46,709 nt of DNA. It comes from Rhodoluna limnophila. Its GTDB lineage: Bacteria; Actinomycetota; Actinomycetes; Actinomycetales; Microbacteriaceae. Location: assembly GCA_945862155.1 (NCBI GenBank), contig CAMAXJ010000006.1, forward strand, positions 1-46,709, in the 5' to 3' direction. Made by a program: the position numbers and the translations under genes. How positions within the stretch are numbered: the first letter of the stretch is position 1; every line of letters begins with the position of its first letter. The notes beneath the pieces are model-generated. The model worked only from the letters and a program-made list of their open reading frames with translations, made no database searches and was not told where the DNA came from. Shown here one piece after another: positions 17,350-26,706 of this stretch.

Positions 17350-20007
17350 TTGAAGACCGCCGAGATTCGTCGGCGCTGGCTCGACTATTTCGCCAGCAAG
17401 GATCACGAGATCGTGCCTTCGGCTTCGCTCATCTCTGAAGATCCAACTTTGATGTTCACCGTAGCCGGAATGGTCCCATTCATTCCCTACATGACTGGTC
17501 TTGTACCAGCGCCATACAAAAGAGCTACCAGTGTTCAAAAGTGCGTTCGCACACTTGATATTGAAGAAGTAGGCAAGACCACCCGCCACGGAACCTTCTT
17601 CCAGATGAATGGTAACTTCTCTTTTGGCGACTACTTCAAGAAGGAAGCTATTTCCTACGCTTGGGAATTTCTCACATCTAGCAAAGCAGATGGTGGACTA
17701 GAGCTCGACCCTGAGCTTTTGTGGGTCACGGTTTACAAAGACGATGACGAGTCCATCAAAATCTGGCGCGATGTCGCGAATGTTCCTCTAGAGCGCATTC
17801 AAAAGCGTGGCATGAAAGATAACTACTGGTCAACTGGTCAGCCAGGTCCCGCTGGCCCATGCTCGGAGATTTACTACGACCGAGGCCCGGCCTACGGTTC
17901 GGAAGGCGGTCCCGAAGCTGACGAGAACAGATACATCGAGATTTGGAACCTGGTGTTCATGCAGTTTGAGCGCGGCCAGGGAACTGGCAAGGACAGTTTT
18001 GAAATTCTGGGGGAGCTACCTTCAAAGAACATCGACACCGGCATGGGTCTTGAACGCGTTGCGTTTTTGATGCAGGGCGTGGACAACCTCTATGAGATAG
18101 ATGAAGTAAGGCCAGTTCTGGACTTGGCTGCCAAGCTTGCTGGCAAAACTTACGGCGCGGACGCGGATGATGATGTGCGATTACGTGTTGTGGCCGATCA
18201 CGTGCGCTCAGCACTAATGCTGATAGGCGATGGGGTCACACCTGCTAATGATGCTCGCGGCTACGTTGTAAGGAGACTACTTAGAAGAGCGGTTCGAGCC
18301 ATGCGGTTGCTTGGGGTAGAAGCGCCGGTTTTCAAAGAACTGTTCACTGCTTCGAAAAATGCCATGAAAGCAAGCTATCCAGGGCTGGAAACAGATTTCG
18401 AGCGGATCCTGCGAACCGCAGTGAACGAGGAAGAAGCTTTCCTTCGCACCCTAAACTCGGGCCTTTTGGTCCTCGACGAAGAAATTGCCAAGGCTAAGTC
18501 TTCAAAGGCTTTAGCCCTTACAGGGGACAGTGTGTTTTTGCTTCACGATACTTACGGCTTCCCTGTAGATCTAACCTTCGAGATTGCTCAAGAAGCTGGC
18601 TTGGAAATTGACCGGGAGAAATTTACATCTTTGATGAATATTCAGCGCCAGCGTGCCAAGGACGATGCAAAGCAGAAAAGATCGACCAATGCTGATCTAT
18701 CGGTCTATGGAGAATTTCGTTCCATCGGTGTCACAAAATTCACCGGCTACGACGAGCTTGTTTCAGCTGCTAAGGTCATTGGTCTAATTCGTGACGGTTT
18801 GGTCGTTAAAGAGTTAAAAGAAGGCGATGTCGCCGAAGTATTGCTGGATGAGACAAGTTTCTATGCCGAGTCTGGTGGTCAGGATAGCGACTCCGGATTC
18901 ATCACCGGTGACGGAGTATCACTCGAAGTTCTAGATGTGCAAAAGCCGGTCAAAGGCCTTGTTTCTCATTCAGTTCTTGTCAAACGCGGTTCAATTGCAA
19001 TTGGTTCAAAAGTTTCAACCGAAGTGTCAGCTGATTGGAGACTGGGTGCTGCTCAGGCTCACTCAGCAACCCACGTTGTTCACGCAGCCCTACGTCAAGT
19101 TCTAGGACCGCAGGCTTTGCAATCCGGTTCGTACAACAAGCCTGGCTACATGCGCCTTGATTTTTCCTGGAGCGAGGCTTTGTCTCAGGCAACTAGAACT
19201 GAAATTGAAGAAGTGACCAACCTAGCGATTCGTCAAGATCTTGCCGTGAGTGCTCAGTTTATGAGCGTGAAGGAAGCTAAGACCTTTGGAGCTGTGGCAC
19301 TCTTTGGCGAAACCTACGATGAGAGTGTTCGAGTCATTCAAATTGGCGGACCTTGGTCAAGAGAACTTTGTGGTGGAACCCACGTTTCGCGAAGCTCACA
19401 GGTTGGCCTGGTTTCCATAATTGGCGAAGCATCTGTTGGCTCGGGCTCTCGAAGACTGGAAGCGTTCGTTGGTTTCGAGGCTTTCCAAGCGCTAGCTTCT
19501 GAGCGAGCACTGGTGGCGACCCTGACTGAATCACTGAAGGTTCCTCGCGAACAGTTAGCCGAGAAAATCCAATCGACAGTTGAAGACCTTCGTGCCGCCC
19601 AACGCAAATTGGCATCACTTTCGATGGAGCAACTAAAAAGCAAAATTCCGCAGCTGGCTCAAGCCGCTAAAAAAGTTGGTGAAACCAAAGTAGTACTCGA
19701 AGACATCGGTCCAGTTGATTCTGCCGACCTAGTTAGAGAGCTTGCTGCCGCGCTGAGAGACAAATTGGAGTCAGAGTCAGCGGTTGCTGTGATTGCAGGT
19801 GTTTCGGGAGACAAGATCATTCTGATTGTCGCAACGACCAAGAAGGCTCGTGAAGCAGGCATTAGCAGCGGAATTCTTGTCAAAGAAGCGTCTGCGATTC
19901 TGGGCGGTGGCGGTGGCGGTAAGGATGACATCGCACAGGGTGGCGGTCCGGAGCTAAAGAAACTTGGCGCCGCATTTGCTGCCATCGAAAAGTCAATCAA
20001 ACGCTAG
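17350..20007 (+). CDS. alaS: Alanyl-tRNA synthetase
   Basis: Class II synthetase that charges tRNA-Ala and edits mischarged Ser/Gly. The 885 residues have the catalytic domain (motif 2 in TRHGTFFQMNGNFSFGDYFK), the tRNA-recognition domain, the editing domain with HSATH near residue 571 and CGGTH near 674 as zinc ligands, and the C-Ala domain ending in a glycine-rich loop (GGGGGGKDD). The TTG start has AAGG at 17338-17341. ruvX begins directly after the stop, as in M. tuberculosis (alaS-ruvX-mltG-aroE). Confidence 0.97.
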   Translation: MKTAEIRRRWLDYFASKDHEIVPSASLISEDPTLMFTVAGMVPFIPYMTGLVPAPYKRATSVQKCVRTLDIEEVGKTTRHGTFFQMNGNFSFGDYFKKEAISYAWEFLTSSKADGGLELDPELLWVTVYKDDDESIKIWRDVANVPLERIQKRGMKDNYWSTGQPGPAGPCSEIYYDRGPAYGSEGGPEADENRYIEIWNLVFMQFERGQGTGKDSFEILGELPSKNIDTGMGLERVAFLMQGVDNLYEIDEVRPVLDLAAKLAGKTYGADADDDVRLRVVADHVRSALMLIGDGVTPANDARGYVVRRLLRRAVRAMRLLGVEAPVFKELFTASKNAMKASYPGLETDFERILRTAVNEEEAFLRTLNSGLLVLDEEIAKAKSSKALALTGDSVFLLHDTYGFPVDLTFEIAQEAGLEIDREKFTSLMNIQRQRAKDDAKQKRSTNADLSVYGEFRSIGVTKFTGYDELVSAAKVIGLIRDGLVVKELKEGDVAEVLLDETSFYAESGGQDSDSGFITGDGVSLEVLDVQKPVKGLVSHSVLVKRGSIAIGSKVSTEVSADWRLGAAQAHSATHVVHAALRQVLGPQALQSGSYNKPGYMRLDFSWSEALSQATRTEIEEVTNLAIRQDLAVSAQFMSVKEAKTFGAVALFGETYDESVRVIQIGGPWSRELCGGTHVSRSSQVGLVSIIGEASVGSGSRRLEAFVGFEAFQALASERALVATLTESLKVPREQLAEKIQSTVEDLRAAQRKLASLSMEQLKSKIPQLAQAAKKVGETKVVLEDIGPVDSADLVRELAAALRDKLESESAVAVIAGVSGDKIILIVATTKKAREAGISSGILVKEASAILGGGGGGKDDIAQGGGPELKKLGAAFAAIEKSIKR

Positions 20008-20475
20008 ATGGACAGAGGTTCTCGCCTAGCCATCGACGTTGGGACAGTGCGAATCGGGTTAGCAATTTGCGATCCGGACTCCATTGTTTGCACGCCGTTG
20101 CCAGCTCTTATTCGATCAAAACTGCTAGCTGAGTCTCTTCAGGAAATTCTTGGAATAGTTTCCCAAAATGGTGTGCTTGAGGTTTATGTGGGCGATCCGC
20201 TGTCTCTTTCTGGATCAGAAACCGCATCAACCAAAGCCGCTAGAGAATTCGCTGTGCAACTAGCGGAACTGGCTTCCGTGCCTGTGCGATTAGTGGATGA
20301 GAGACTTACAACTGTGACCGCTTACTCCAAGCTTCGACAAAACGGGAAGAACGCCAAGGCAGCTAAGGACTTGATAGACAGTGCAAGTGCGGTTGAGATT
20401 TTGGAACAAGCGTTGAACATATCTAAGCAATCTGGAAAACCTGCTGGTTTGCGAGTTGGAGGAACGGATGACTAG
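20008..20475 (+). CDS. ruvX: YqgF/RuvX-family RNase H-fold protein
   Basis: Putative pre-16S rRNA nuclease, also called putative Holliday junction resolvase. The 155 residues contain the N-terminal DVGTVRIGLA with its catalytic aspartate, a central YVGDPLSLSG, DERLTT, and the final acidic DSASAVEIL. All family acidic positions appear kept. Evidence in E. coli favours a role in 16S rRNA 5'-end maturation. The ATG follows the alaS stop directly; mltG overlaps the end by eight bases. Confidence 0.93.
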   Translation: MDRGSRLAIDVGTVRIGLAICDPDSIVCTPLPALIRSKLLAESLQEILGIVSQNGVLEVYVGDPLSLSGSETASTKAAREFAVQLAELASVPVRLVDERLTTVTAYSKLRQNGKNAKAAKDLIDSASAVEILEQALNISKQSGKPAGLRVGGTDD

Positions 20476-21535
20476 GGCCTATGTTCCAAGAAGGCGAAGA
20501 CTTTTTTTCACTATTTCGGCTTTGGTTCTGAGCGTTGCTTTGATCGGGGCTACGGTGGTGGCTTTGAACTACGACACACTAAGGGCTCAGTATTTGCAAC
20601 TGACGACTCTAGATTTTGAAGGCCCTGGTCAAGGTGAAGTTGTTGTCAGGATTGATGCTGGCGAGGACGGATTGAAAATCACTCAGAAGCTCCTGGATTC
20701 TGGAGTTATCAGAGACTTTGATAGCTTCTACCGCTATCTCATCGAGAACGACGCAGTCTTTTACCCCGGTAGCTTCATGATGCGTCTCGAGATGAGCAAC
20801 AAAGCTGCTTTGGATGTTCTTTCTAACGCCTCTAACGCTATGACCTACCGAGTGACAATTCCCGAGGGTTATCGAGCCGTGCAGATCTTCGATGAATTGG
20901 CGACTGTTTCTGGCATTCCGGCAGACGAGTTTCGAAAGGCTTCTGAGGACTTACCAGGGTTTGATATCCCAGCAGAAGCTCTCACAATTGAAGGTTACTT
21001 ATTTCCTGCTACCTATAGTTTTGACACCGAAGCCAGTGCGACTGACATCATCCAAGCGATGGTCTCGCGAATGAAGGATGAGCTGGAAAGACTTGGAGTA
21101 GCTGAGAAAGACTGGCATTCCTTACTCACATTAGCTTCGATCGTTCAGCGAGAAGCAAAGCTTGATGCCGATTTTTTCAAGGTCTCGCGTGTGTTTGCTA
21201 ATCGACTCGAAATTGACATGCGGTTAGAGACGGACCCGACAATTAACTACAGCTACAGCGGTAAGGATATGTCGGAGCTTTCGAAAGCAAAACAGTTGGA
21301 ACACGGCTACAACACATACTTAATTAAGGGACTTCCTCCTGGCCCAATTGCATCGCCAGGCGCGCTTGCACTGGAAGCGACTCTTTCCCCGTCTGATGGT
21401 GATTGGCTATTTTTCGTGACAATCAATCTTGAAACTGGCGAGACAAAGTTCTCAAAGACACTTGCTGAACACGAGAGCTATGTCGTGTTTCTGCGTCAAT
21501 GGGAGAAAGAGAATCCAGGCTGGTATGACAACTAG
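20468..21535 (+). CDS. mltG: Endolytic murein transglycosylase MltG
   Basis: Inner-membrane lytic transglycosylase that cuts nascent glycan strands. I chose the ATG at 20468 because GGAGGA (20459-20464) lies just upstream; a TTG at 20456 would be a poor alternative that overlaps that site. The 355-residue product has a basic N-terminus, a membrane segment at about 10-31, and the YceG domain with the catalytic glutamate near residue 228 in SIVQREA, followed by VSRVFANRL and LPPGPIASPG. It overlaps aroE by 11 bases. Confidence 0.93.
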   Translation: MTRAYVPRRRRLFFTISALVLSVALIGATVVALNYDTLRAQYLQLTTLDFEGPGQGEVVVRIDAGEDGLKITQKLLDSGVIRDFDSFYRYLIENDAVFYPGSFMMRLEMSNKAALDVLSNASNAMTYRVTIPEGYRAVQIFDELATVSGIPADEFRKASEDLPGFDIPAEALTIEGYLFPATYSFDTEASATDIIQAMVSRMKDELERLGVAEKDWHSLLTLASIVQREAKLDADFFKVSRVFANRLEIDMRLETDPTINYSYSGKDMSELSKAKQLEHGYNTYLIKGLPPGPIASPGALALEATLSPSDGDWLFFVTINLETGETKFSKTLAEHESYVVFLRQWEKENPGWYDN

Positions 21536-22346
21536 TTTCTGTGTGGTTGGATCACCAATTGAGCATTCACTGTCACCTATTTTGCATAAGGCCGCCTACA
21601 AGCAACTTGGTGTTGATTTCACGTACGGGAAAAATGAGGTTCTCGCAAGTGACCTTGCAGATTTTCTTAGCTCCACGGACCTATCCGGTGTATCCGTGAC
21701 TATGCCATTGAAGCAAGAGGCATTCGCTCTTGCATCCAGTCACGATCACAATTCCTTAACTACGGGTGCTTCTAATACTCTCGTTAGATCCGCTAATAGC
21801 TGGCGAGGATTCAACACCGATATTTATGGCATTTCTCAGGCTTTAGCTGGTGTTTCTGAACCAATGAACACTGTGGTTATCGGATCTGGGGCGACCGCTC
21901 GGTCAGGTTTGGTTGCTCTGGCAACGCTATTTCCCAGAACTGAAGTCCAACTAGTCAGTCGAAATCCAGATGCCGGAGTTGAACTGGAAGCATTCGCAAA
22001 AAAACTAGGACTCAGTGCTGCAGTAATGTCGCCGACACCGGAGGCAATCTTGTCTGCAGATTTAGTGATGTCTTTGGTACCAGCGGGCTCTTTTATTGAG
22101 CTTTGGGAGCAGATTCGGCAAAGTGATGAACCTAAATCGGGCACTTTATTCGATGTCGCCTACAATCCATGGCCGTCGAAACCTGCACTGGCGTGGAATC
22201 TTCCGAATGTGATCTCCGGCATAGAGATGCTTATCTGGCAGGCAATAGAACAAGTTCAGCTATTTTCTTCAGCTGCGGGTATGCCTGGCGAAATAGATAG
22301 AAGTGCTCTTTATTCAGTAATGAAGGAAGCCGTTTCACTCAAATAA
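21525..22346 (+). CDS. aroE: Shikimate 5-dehydrogenase
   Basis: Reduces 3-dehydroshikimate to shikimate with NADPH. I place the start at the ATG at 21525, giving 273 residues, because MTTSFCVVGSPIEHSLSP is the family N-terminus; a longer upstream extension would lie inside mltG. SLSP and the catalytic lysine in MPLKQEA bind shikimate, NTD in GFNTDIYG supplies the aspartate, and IGSGATARSGL is the dinucleotide motif. The NADP-specific loop starts with SRN. aroC, aroK, aroB and aroQ follow, so most of the shikimate pathway is clustered. Confidence 0.93.
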   Translation: MTTSFCVVGSPIEHSLSPILHKAAYKQLGVDFTYGKNEVLASDLADFLSSTDLSGVSVTMPLKQEAFALASSHDHNSLTTGASNTLVRSANSWRGFNTDIYGISQALAGVSEPMNTVVIGSGATARSGLVALATLFPRTEVQLVSRNPDAGVELEAFAKKLGLSAAVMSPTPEAILSADLVMSLVPAGSFIELWEQIRQSDEPKSGTLFDVAYNPWPSKPALAWNLPNVISGIEMLIWQAIEQVQLFSSAAGMPGEIDRSALYSVMKEAVSLK

Positions 22347-22381
22347 TCGCACCTGCTGGTGGTCTGTGCCAGAATTGAGTT

Positions 22382-23575
22382 ATGTTGCGCTGGTTAACCG
22401 CTGGAGAGTCCCATGGACCTGAACTTGTCGCGATTTTAGAAGGATTACCCGCTGGGGTTCCGGTCACGACCGTAGACGTCCAGAATGCGCTTGCTAGAAG
22501 AAGACTCGGTTTTGGTCGCGGCGCACGAATGAAGTTTGAGCTAGACGAAGTAAATCTATCTGGGGGTGTCCGCCACGGACTAACTCAAGGTGGCCCCGTA
22601 GCTATCACGATCCAAAATACCGAGTGGCCGAAATGGGAGAAGATTATGTCTTCCGACCCAGTCGATGCGTCAGAGCTTGAAGGAGCCAGAGCGGAGGCTC
22701 TAACTAGGCCACGACCTGGACATGCCGATTTCACAGGTATGCAGAAGTATGGATTCTTGGATGCTCGTCCGGTTCTTGAAAGAGCTAGTGCGAGGGAAAC
22801 TGCGGCTCGTGTTGCCCTGGGTGAAGTAGCGGCTCAATTCTTGAAATCTCTGGGTATTGAATTAGTTACCCATACTGTTGCCATCGGTCCGATTTCGAAT
22901 ACAGAACTGGCCTTACCTAAACCAAGTGATGTAAACGCTTTGGATGATGACCCTGTTCGTTGTTTTTCTAGCTCAGTTTCCGCTGCCATGGTTGCCGAGA
23001 TCGAGGAGTGCCACAAAGCAGGAGACACTCTAGGGGGAGTAGTTGAAACTTTGGTCTACGGGCTACCCCCAGGAATTGGCTCTTACGTTCACTGGGACAG
23101 AAGGTTGGACTCGCAACTTGCAGGAGCTCTAATGGGTATCCAGGCAATCAAGGGCGTGGAAGTCGGAGATGGTTTCGAAACCACCCGTCGTAGAGGCTCA
23201 TTAGCCCATGACGAAATTGAAAAAGATGCCTCAGGAGTTGTTCATCGCACATCTGGACGTGCTGGTGGAATTGAAGGTGGAATGTCCACAGGAGAAATTC
23301 TTCGCGTTAGAACAGGCATGAAGCCAATTTCTACCGTGCCTAAGGCCCTTGCGACCATCGATGTATCGACCGGTGAGGCAACGAAGGCCCATCACCAAAG
23401 ATCAGATGTTTGCGCAGTCCCTGCTGCTGGAATTGTTGCCGAGGCAATGGTTTCGTTAGTTATCGCGAATGCGGTGCTTGAAAAATTCGGTGGAGACTCA
23501 GTTGCGGAAACTAAGCGCAACATGCAATCTTTCTTAGCGAGCATTCCAGCTGTTCTTAAGTCATTTGAGAGCTGA
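22382..23575 (+). CDS. aroC: Chorismate synthase
   Basis: Last step of the shikimate pathway: EPSP to chorismate, with reduced FMN. The 397 residues include [45 protein letters not shown] and the FMN-region [15 protein letters not shown]. Complete and normal. The 35-base gap upstream holds CAGAAT six bases before the ATG, a near match to a leaderless promoter. The stop overlaps aroK by one base (TGATG). Confidence 0.97.
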   Translation: MLRWLTAGESHGPELVAILEGLPAGVPVTTVDVQNALARRRLGFGRGARMKFELDEVNLSGGVRHGLTQGGPVAITIQNTEWPKWEKIMSSDPVDASELEGARAEALTRPRPGHADFTGMQKYGFLDARPVLERASARETAARVALGEVAAQFLKSLGIELVTHTVAIGPISNTELALPKPSDVNALDDDPVRCFSSSVSAAMVAEIEECHKAGDTLGGVVETLVYGLPPGIGSYVHWDRRLDSQLAGALMGIQAIKGVEVGDGFETTRRRGSLAHDEIEKDASGVVHRTSGRAGGIEGGMSTGEILRVRTGMKPISTVPKALATIDVSTGEATKAHHQRSDVCAVPAAGIVAEAMVSLVIANAVLEKFGGDSVAETKRNMQSFLASIPAVLKSFES

Positions 23576-24072
23576 TGGATACCCCGGTGGTATTGGTTGG
23601 TCCTATGGGAGTGGGAAAAACCACAATTGGCAAAAAGCTTGCTAAGCAGCTTGGACTCTCGTTTGTCGACACCGATAAAGAAATAGTCAAACAGCACGGC
23701 TCTATTGCGAAGATCTTTGAAAAATCAGGTGAGCAGCATTTTCGAGCCCTTGAGCACGAATTCTTGCTGTCAGCTATTTCCACAAATTCTGTCGTTGCTA
23801 CTGGCGGCGGAGTGGTCACTCAAGAAAACAATCGCCTAGCTCTTAAAGGCTCCTTCGTAATCTACCTTTCGACAAACGGTCGACACATTGCTTCCCGGCT
23901 TTTGGCCGGGCGGCGCCCGTTGCTTAAAAACGGCATCGCTGACTGGAAACGTATCTATGAAGAACGCAAGCCGCTTTACGAACAGGTTGCGTCGGTTGAG
24001 ATAGAGACCAGCTCAAAGTCTTTGAACTCAGTGGTGTCAGAAATTGTTGAGCTGGTGAATAATCGTGGCTGA
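23575..24072 (+). CDS. aroK: Shikimate kinase
   Basis: Phosphorylates shikimate at the 3-hydroxyl. In the 165 residues Walker A GPMGVGKT is at 9-16, followed by the shikimate-binding DTDKEI, FRALEHE and GGGVV, and the lid region with RRPLL. It overlaps aroC by one base and aroB by eight. Confidence 0.95.
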   Translation: MDTPVVLVGPMGVGKTTIGKKLAKQLGLSFVDTDKEIVKQHGSIAKIFEKSGEQHFRALEHEFLLSAISTNSVVATGGGVVTQENNRLALKGSFVIYLSTNGRHIASRLLAGRRPLLKNGIADWKRIYEERKPLYEQVASVEIETSSKSLNSVVSEIVELVNNRG

Positions 24073-25141
24073 AATATCAAGAATCGTTGTAGGCGCTGAG
24101 ATACCTTACCCAGTTGTGATCGGGCGTTCGCTTTTGGATCAAGTGCCTGAGCACCTCAAGGGAGCCAAGAAGGTACTGGTGGTTCATCCTGTTGGATTAG
24201 CTGTAAGTGCAGAAGAGCTTCGGGATTTCTTGATTGCAGAGGGCTTTGAGGTTTTATTAGCAGGAGTGCCAGACAATGAAGAAGCTAAGCGTATTGAGGT
24301 CGCAGCGTTTTGCTGGGGGATTCTCGGTAAATCTGAGTTCTCAAGAACGGACATGGTAATTGGTTTTGGTGGGGGAACCATTACTGACCTCGCTGGTTTC
24401 GTCGCCGCTACCTGGCTTCGTGGGGTTGGAATAGTTCAGATACCAACAACACTTTTGGCCATGGTTGATGCGGCAGTCGGTGGCAAGACCGGCGTCAACA
24501 CCACTGAGGGTAAAAACCTAGTCGGAGTATTTCATTCGCCAGCTGCTGTGATTGTCGACCTAGAAACTTTGAACACGTTACCAAAGAATGAACTACTTGC
24601 TGGTTTCGCCGAAGTGGTGAAGTGTGGCCTCATCAGCGATCCTGAAATCCTAAACCTGATTGAATCTGACTTTCAGAAAGCTGTTGACCCATCAACACTT
24701 GCTTTTGAAGAACTGGTTCGACGCAGTATCCAGGTAAAAGCTGACGTAGTGGCGGTTGATTTTAAAGAATCGAGTCTGCGCGAGATTTTGAATTATGGCC
24801 ACACACTAGGTCACGCAATAGAACTTGCCGAGCGCTATAAGTGGAGGCACGGGGCAGCAATCTCAATTGGGATGGTGTTCGTCGCAGAACTTGCACACCT
24901 GAATGGAAGGCTTTCAATTGAAGCGGTCCAGCGTCATAGGGATTTACTTGTAAAACTGGGGCTGCCAGTGACCTACCCAGGGGATAAGTGGCCGCAGCTG
25001 CTTGCAAACATGCAAATTGACAAGAAATCTAGGGGCGGAAACCTTCGTTTCGTTGTGCTCGACGAAATAGCCAAGCCAACAATCATGCATGCACCAACCG
25101 AGGAAATACTCTTCGCTGCTTTTCAAGAGATTGCTCAGTAG
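24065..25141 (+). CDS. aroB: 3-dehydroquinate synthase
   Basis: NAD- and metal-dependent enzyme converting DAHP to 3-dehydroquinate. The 358 residues contain GGGTITDLAGFVAATWLRG, the PTTLLAMVDAAVGGKTGVN block, EVVKCGLI, and the metal ligands in LNYGHTLGHAIE and WRHGAAISIG. GTG start inside the end of aroK (eight-base overlap). Confidence 0.97.
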   Translation: MAEISRIVVGAEIPYPVVIGRSLLDQVPEHLKGAKKVLVVHPVGLAVSAEELRDFLIAEGFEVLLAGVPDNEEAKRIEVAAFCWGILGKSEFSRTDMVIGFGGGTITDLAGFVAATWLRGVGIVQIPTTLLAMVDAAVGGKTGVNTTEGKNLVGVFHSPAAVIVDLETLNTLPKNELLAGFAEVVKCGLISDPEILNLIESDFQKAVDPSTLAFEELVRRSIQVKADVVAVDFKESSLREILNYGHTLGHAIELAERYKWRHGAAISIGMVFVAELAHLNGRLSIEAVQRHRDLLVKLGLPVTYPGDKWPQLLANMQIDKKSRGGNLRFVVLDEIAKPTIMHAPTEEILFAAFQEIAQ

Positions 25142-25153
25142 GCTAGAGAAATG
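25139..25153 (+). promoter_or_regulatory. Possible leaderless promoter before aroQ
   Basis: TAGGCT (25139-25144) is six bases from the aroQ ATG at 25151. An AGAGAA in the spacer could also be a weak Shine-Dalgarno, so normal translation coupled to aroB is equally possible. Confidence 0.25.
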
Positions 25154-25585
25154 AAAAACGTAGTTGTGCTCAACGGCCCTAACCTGCAAAGGCTTGGCTC
25201 GAGAGAGCCTGAAATCTACGGCGAGATGAATTTAGATTCTCTGACCAAAGAGCTATCCAAGCTAGCCGAATCACTTTCTTTATCGCTGGAATTTTTGCAA
25301 AGTGATTCGGAATCCGAATTGATTGCGGCTGTTCATAGAGCTACTGATGCCAAGCAGGACATTGTGATTAATCCTGCAGCCTTCACTCACTACTCGTATG
25401 CATTGGCGGATGCCTGCAAGGCTCATACCTCCGCGGGTGCAAAGCTAATCGAGGTACACATTTCGAATCCACACGCCCGTGAAGAATTCCGTCACAAGAG
25501 TGTCATTTCAGCTTCAGCAACCGGCGTTATTGCTGGCTTTGGGTTTGACTCCTACAAGCTCGCACTTCGGCAACTTGCCGGCTAA
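25151..25585 (+). CDS. aroQ: 3-dehydroquinate dehydratase, type II
   Basis: Dehydrates 3-dehydroquinate to 3-dehydroshikimate. The 144 residues carry LNGPNLQRLGSREPEIYG with the catalytic tyrosine and arginine, NPAAFTHYSYALADA, and EVHISNPHAREEFRHKS with the catalytic histidine. This is the dodecameric type II enzyme usual in Actinobacteria. pepQ, which follows in Corynebacterium and Mycobacterium, is absent; efp comes next. Confidence 0.96.
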   Translation: MKNVVVLNGPNLQRLGSREPEIYGEMNLDSLTKELSKLAESLSLSLEFLQSDSESELIAAVHRATDAKQDIVINPAAFTHYSYALADACKAHTSAGAKLIEVHISNPHAREEFRHKSVISASATGVIAGFGFDSYKLALRQLAG

Positions 25586-25590
25586 GCCGA

Positions 25591-25596
25591 TAGACT
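25591..25596 (+). promoter_or_regulatory. Putative -10 box of efp-nusB
   Basis: TAGACT lies 49 bases before the efp start in a 60-base gap, so transcription would begin near 25603. No good -35 element is visible, and the efp ribosome site (AGAGTAAG) is weak. Confidence 0.3.
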
Positions 25597-25645
25597 CAAA
25601 TAATTCCAACAGACGAGACAAAAGAAATCAGAGTAAGCACGACTT

Positions 25646-26209
25646 ATGGCAACCTCAAATGATTTAAAAAACGGACTTGTTCTAAACATTGATGGCCAAC
25701 TATGGACCGTTATCGAGTTTCAGCACGTCAAGCCAGGCAAGGGCCCCGCGTTTGTGCGCTCGAAGCTAAAGAATGTCCTAACTGGCAAAGTTGTGGAGCG
25801 CACATTCAACGCCGGTGTGAAGGTTGAAACCGCAAGCGTAGACAAGCGCGAGATGAATTACCTCTATAAAGATGGTTCTGGTTTCGTATTCATGGATAAC
25901 CAAAACTACGAGCAAATGACGTTGACACCAGAAGTAGTTGGTGAAGCTAAGGATTACCTTCTCGAGAACCAAGGTGCGGTAGTAGCTGTCTACGAAGGGA
26001 ATCCAATCTACGTTGAGCTACCGGCTTCGGTTGTGCTGGAGATTACATACACTGAGCCAGGGCTTCAGGGAGATCGCTCAAGCGGCGGAACCAAGCCTGC
26101 AACGGTTGAAACTGGTCTTCAGATACAGGTTCCTTTGTTTATTGAGCAGAACGTAAAGGTACGAGTCGACACTAGAACTGGCGAGTATCTCGGCCGCGTA
26201 ACCGAATAG
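25646..26209 (+). CDS. efp: Elongation factor P
   Basis: Rescues ribosomes stalled on polyproline. The 187 residues form the expected KOW-like domain I and two OB domains, with family stretches [27 protein letters not shown] and the C-terminal [14 protein letters not shown]. The tip residue of the KPGKGPA loop is lysine (K33), the position modified in many bacteria; no modifying enzyme is encoded nearby. nusB follows three bases later. Confidence 0.97.
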   Translation: MATSNDLKNGLVLNIDGQLWTVIEFQHVKPGKGPAFVRSKLKNVLTGKVVERTFNAGVKVETASVDKREMNYLYKDGSGFVFMDNQNYEQMTLTPEVVGEAKDYLLENQGAVVAVYEGNPIYVELPASVVLEITYTEPGLQGDRSSGGTKPATVETGLQIQVPLFIEQNVKVRVDTRTGEYLGRVTE

Positions 26210-26212
26210 CTT

Positions 26213-26632
26213 GTGAGTTCTAGAACTAAATCCAGAAAGATGGCGCTTGACGCCATCTTCGCAGCTGACATGCGTAAGCAGAACCCGATTGAGCTTCTTG
26301 ACGTCACTGCCGCAACGCAAGAAAACCGACAGAACCAAGACGAGATTGTCGGCTATGCGCGGCAAATAGTCGAAGGAATTATCAGCTCCCACGCCGATAT
26401 CGACTATCGAATTGCCTCCTTTTCACACAAGTGGTCAATTGATCGCATGCCCGCTGTAGATAGGGCCATTCTGAGGGTTGCTGTTTGGGAGATCTTGTTC
26501 AACGATGAAGTCCCTGATCCCGTGGCTATTGCCGAAGCTGTGGAGCTTGCCAAGGAATACTCGACCGATGAGTCTGGCTTGTTTGTAAATGGATTATTGG
26601 CTGCAATTTCTGGAACCAAGACCGCAAAATAG
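26213..26632 (+). CDS. nusB: Transcription antitermination factor NusB
   Basis: Binds boxA RNA with S10 in rRNA antitermination complexes. The 139 residues match the all-helical fold, with SRTKSRKMALDAIFAADMR at the start and WSIDRMPAVDRAILRVAVWEIL followed by AEAVELAKEYSTDESGLFVNGLL. GTG start three bases after efp. The 71-base gap after it carries the pyr regulatory leader. Confidence 0.94.
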   Translation: MSSRTKSRKMALDAIFAADMRKQNPIELLDVTAATQENRQNQDEIVGYARQIVEGIISSHADIDYRIASFSHKWSIDRMPAVDRAILRVAVWEILFNDEVPDPVAIAEAVELAKEYSTDESGLFVNGLLAAISGTKTAK

Positions 26633-26643
26633 CAACATACTGC

Positions 26644-26649
26644 TAAGCT
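26644..26649 (+). promoter_or_regulatory. Possible -10 box of the pyr operon
   Basis: TAAGCT lies just after nusB and would start a transcript near 26656, immediately before the PyrR-binding hairpin. No good -35 is seen, so the operon may instead be read through from nusB. Confidence 0.3.
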
Positions 26650-26661
26650 TTCCAAGAATCA

Positions 26662-26706
26662 TCCTTTAAGTACCGTCCTGTGAGGCGGAGAAGGAGGTGG
26701 GCGTTG
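26662..26706 (+). promoter_or_regulatory. PyrR-binding hairpin masking the pyrR ribosome site
   Basis: The loop CTGTGA (26678-26683) fits the PyrR hexaloop consensus CNGNGA. It is closed by C77-G84, the conserved U-G wobble (76-85), G75-C86, C74-G87 and C73-G88. The lower stem pairs TCCTT (26662-26666) with AAGGA (26691-26695), separated by an internal bulge as in Bacillus sites. AAGGAGG (26691-26697) is the Shine-Dalgarno of the TTG at 26704, so the stem hides it. PyrR bound to UMP/UTP would block translation, as described for M. smegmatis. No terminator is present, so a Bacillus-type attenuator is unlikely. Confidence 0.8.

Noticed and set aside
26633-26703. Bacillus-type transcription attenuator ahead of pyrR
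   Set aside because: No terminator hairpin plus T-run is present. The hairpin covers the ribosome site, so translational control is the better model.
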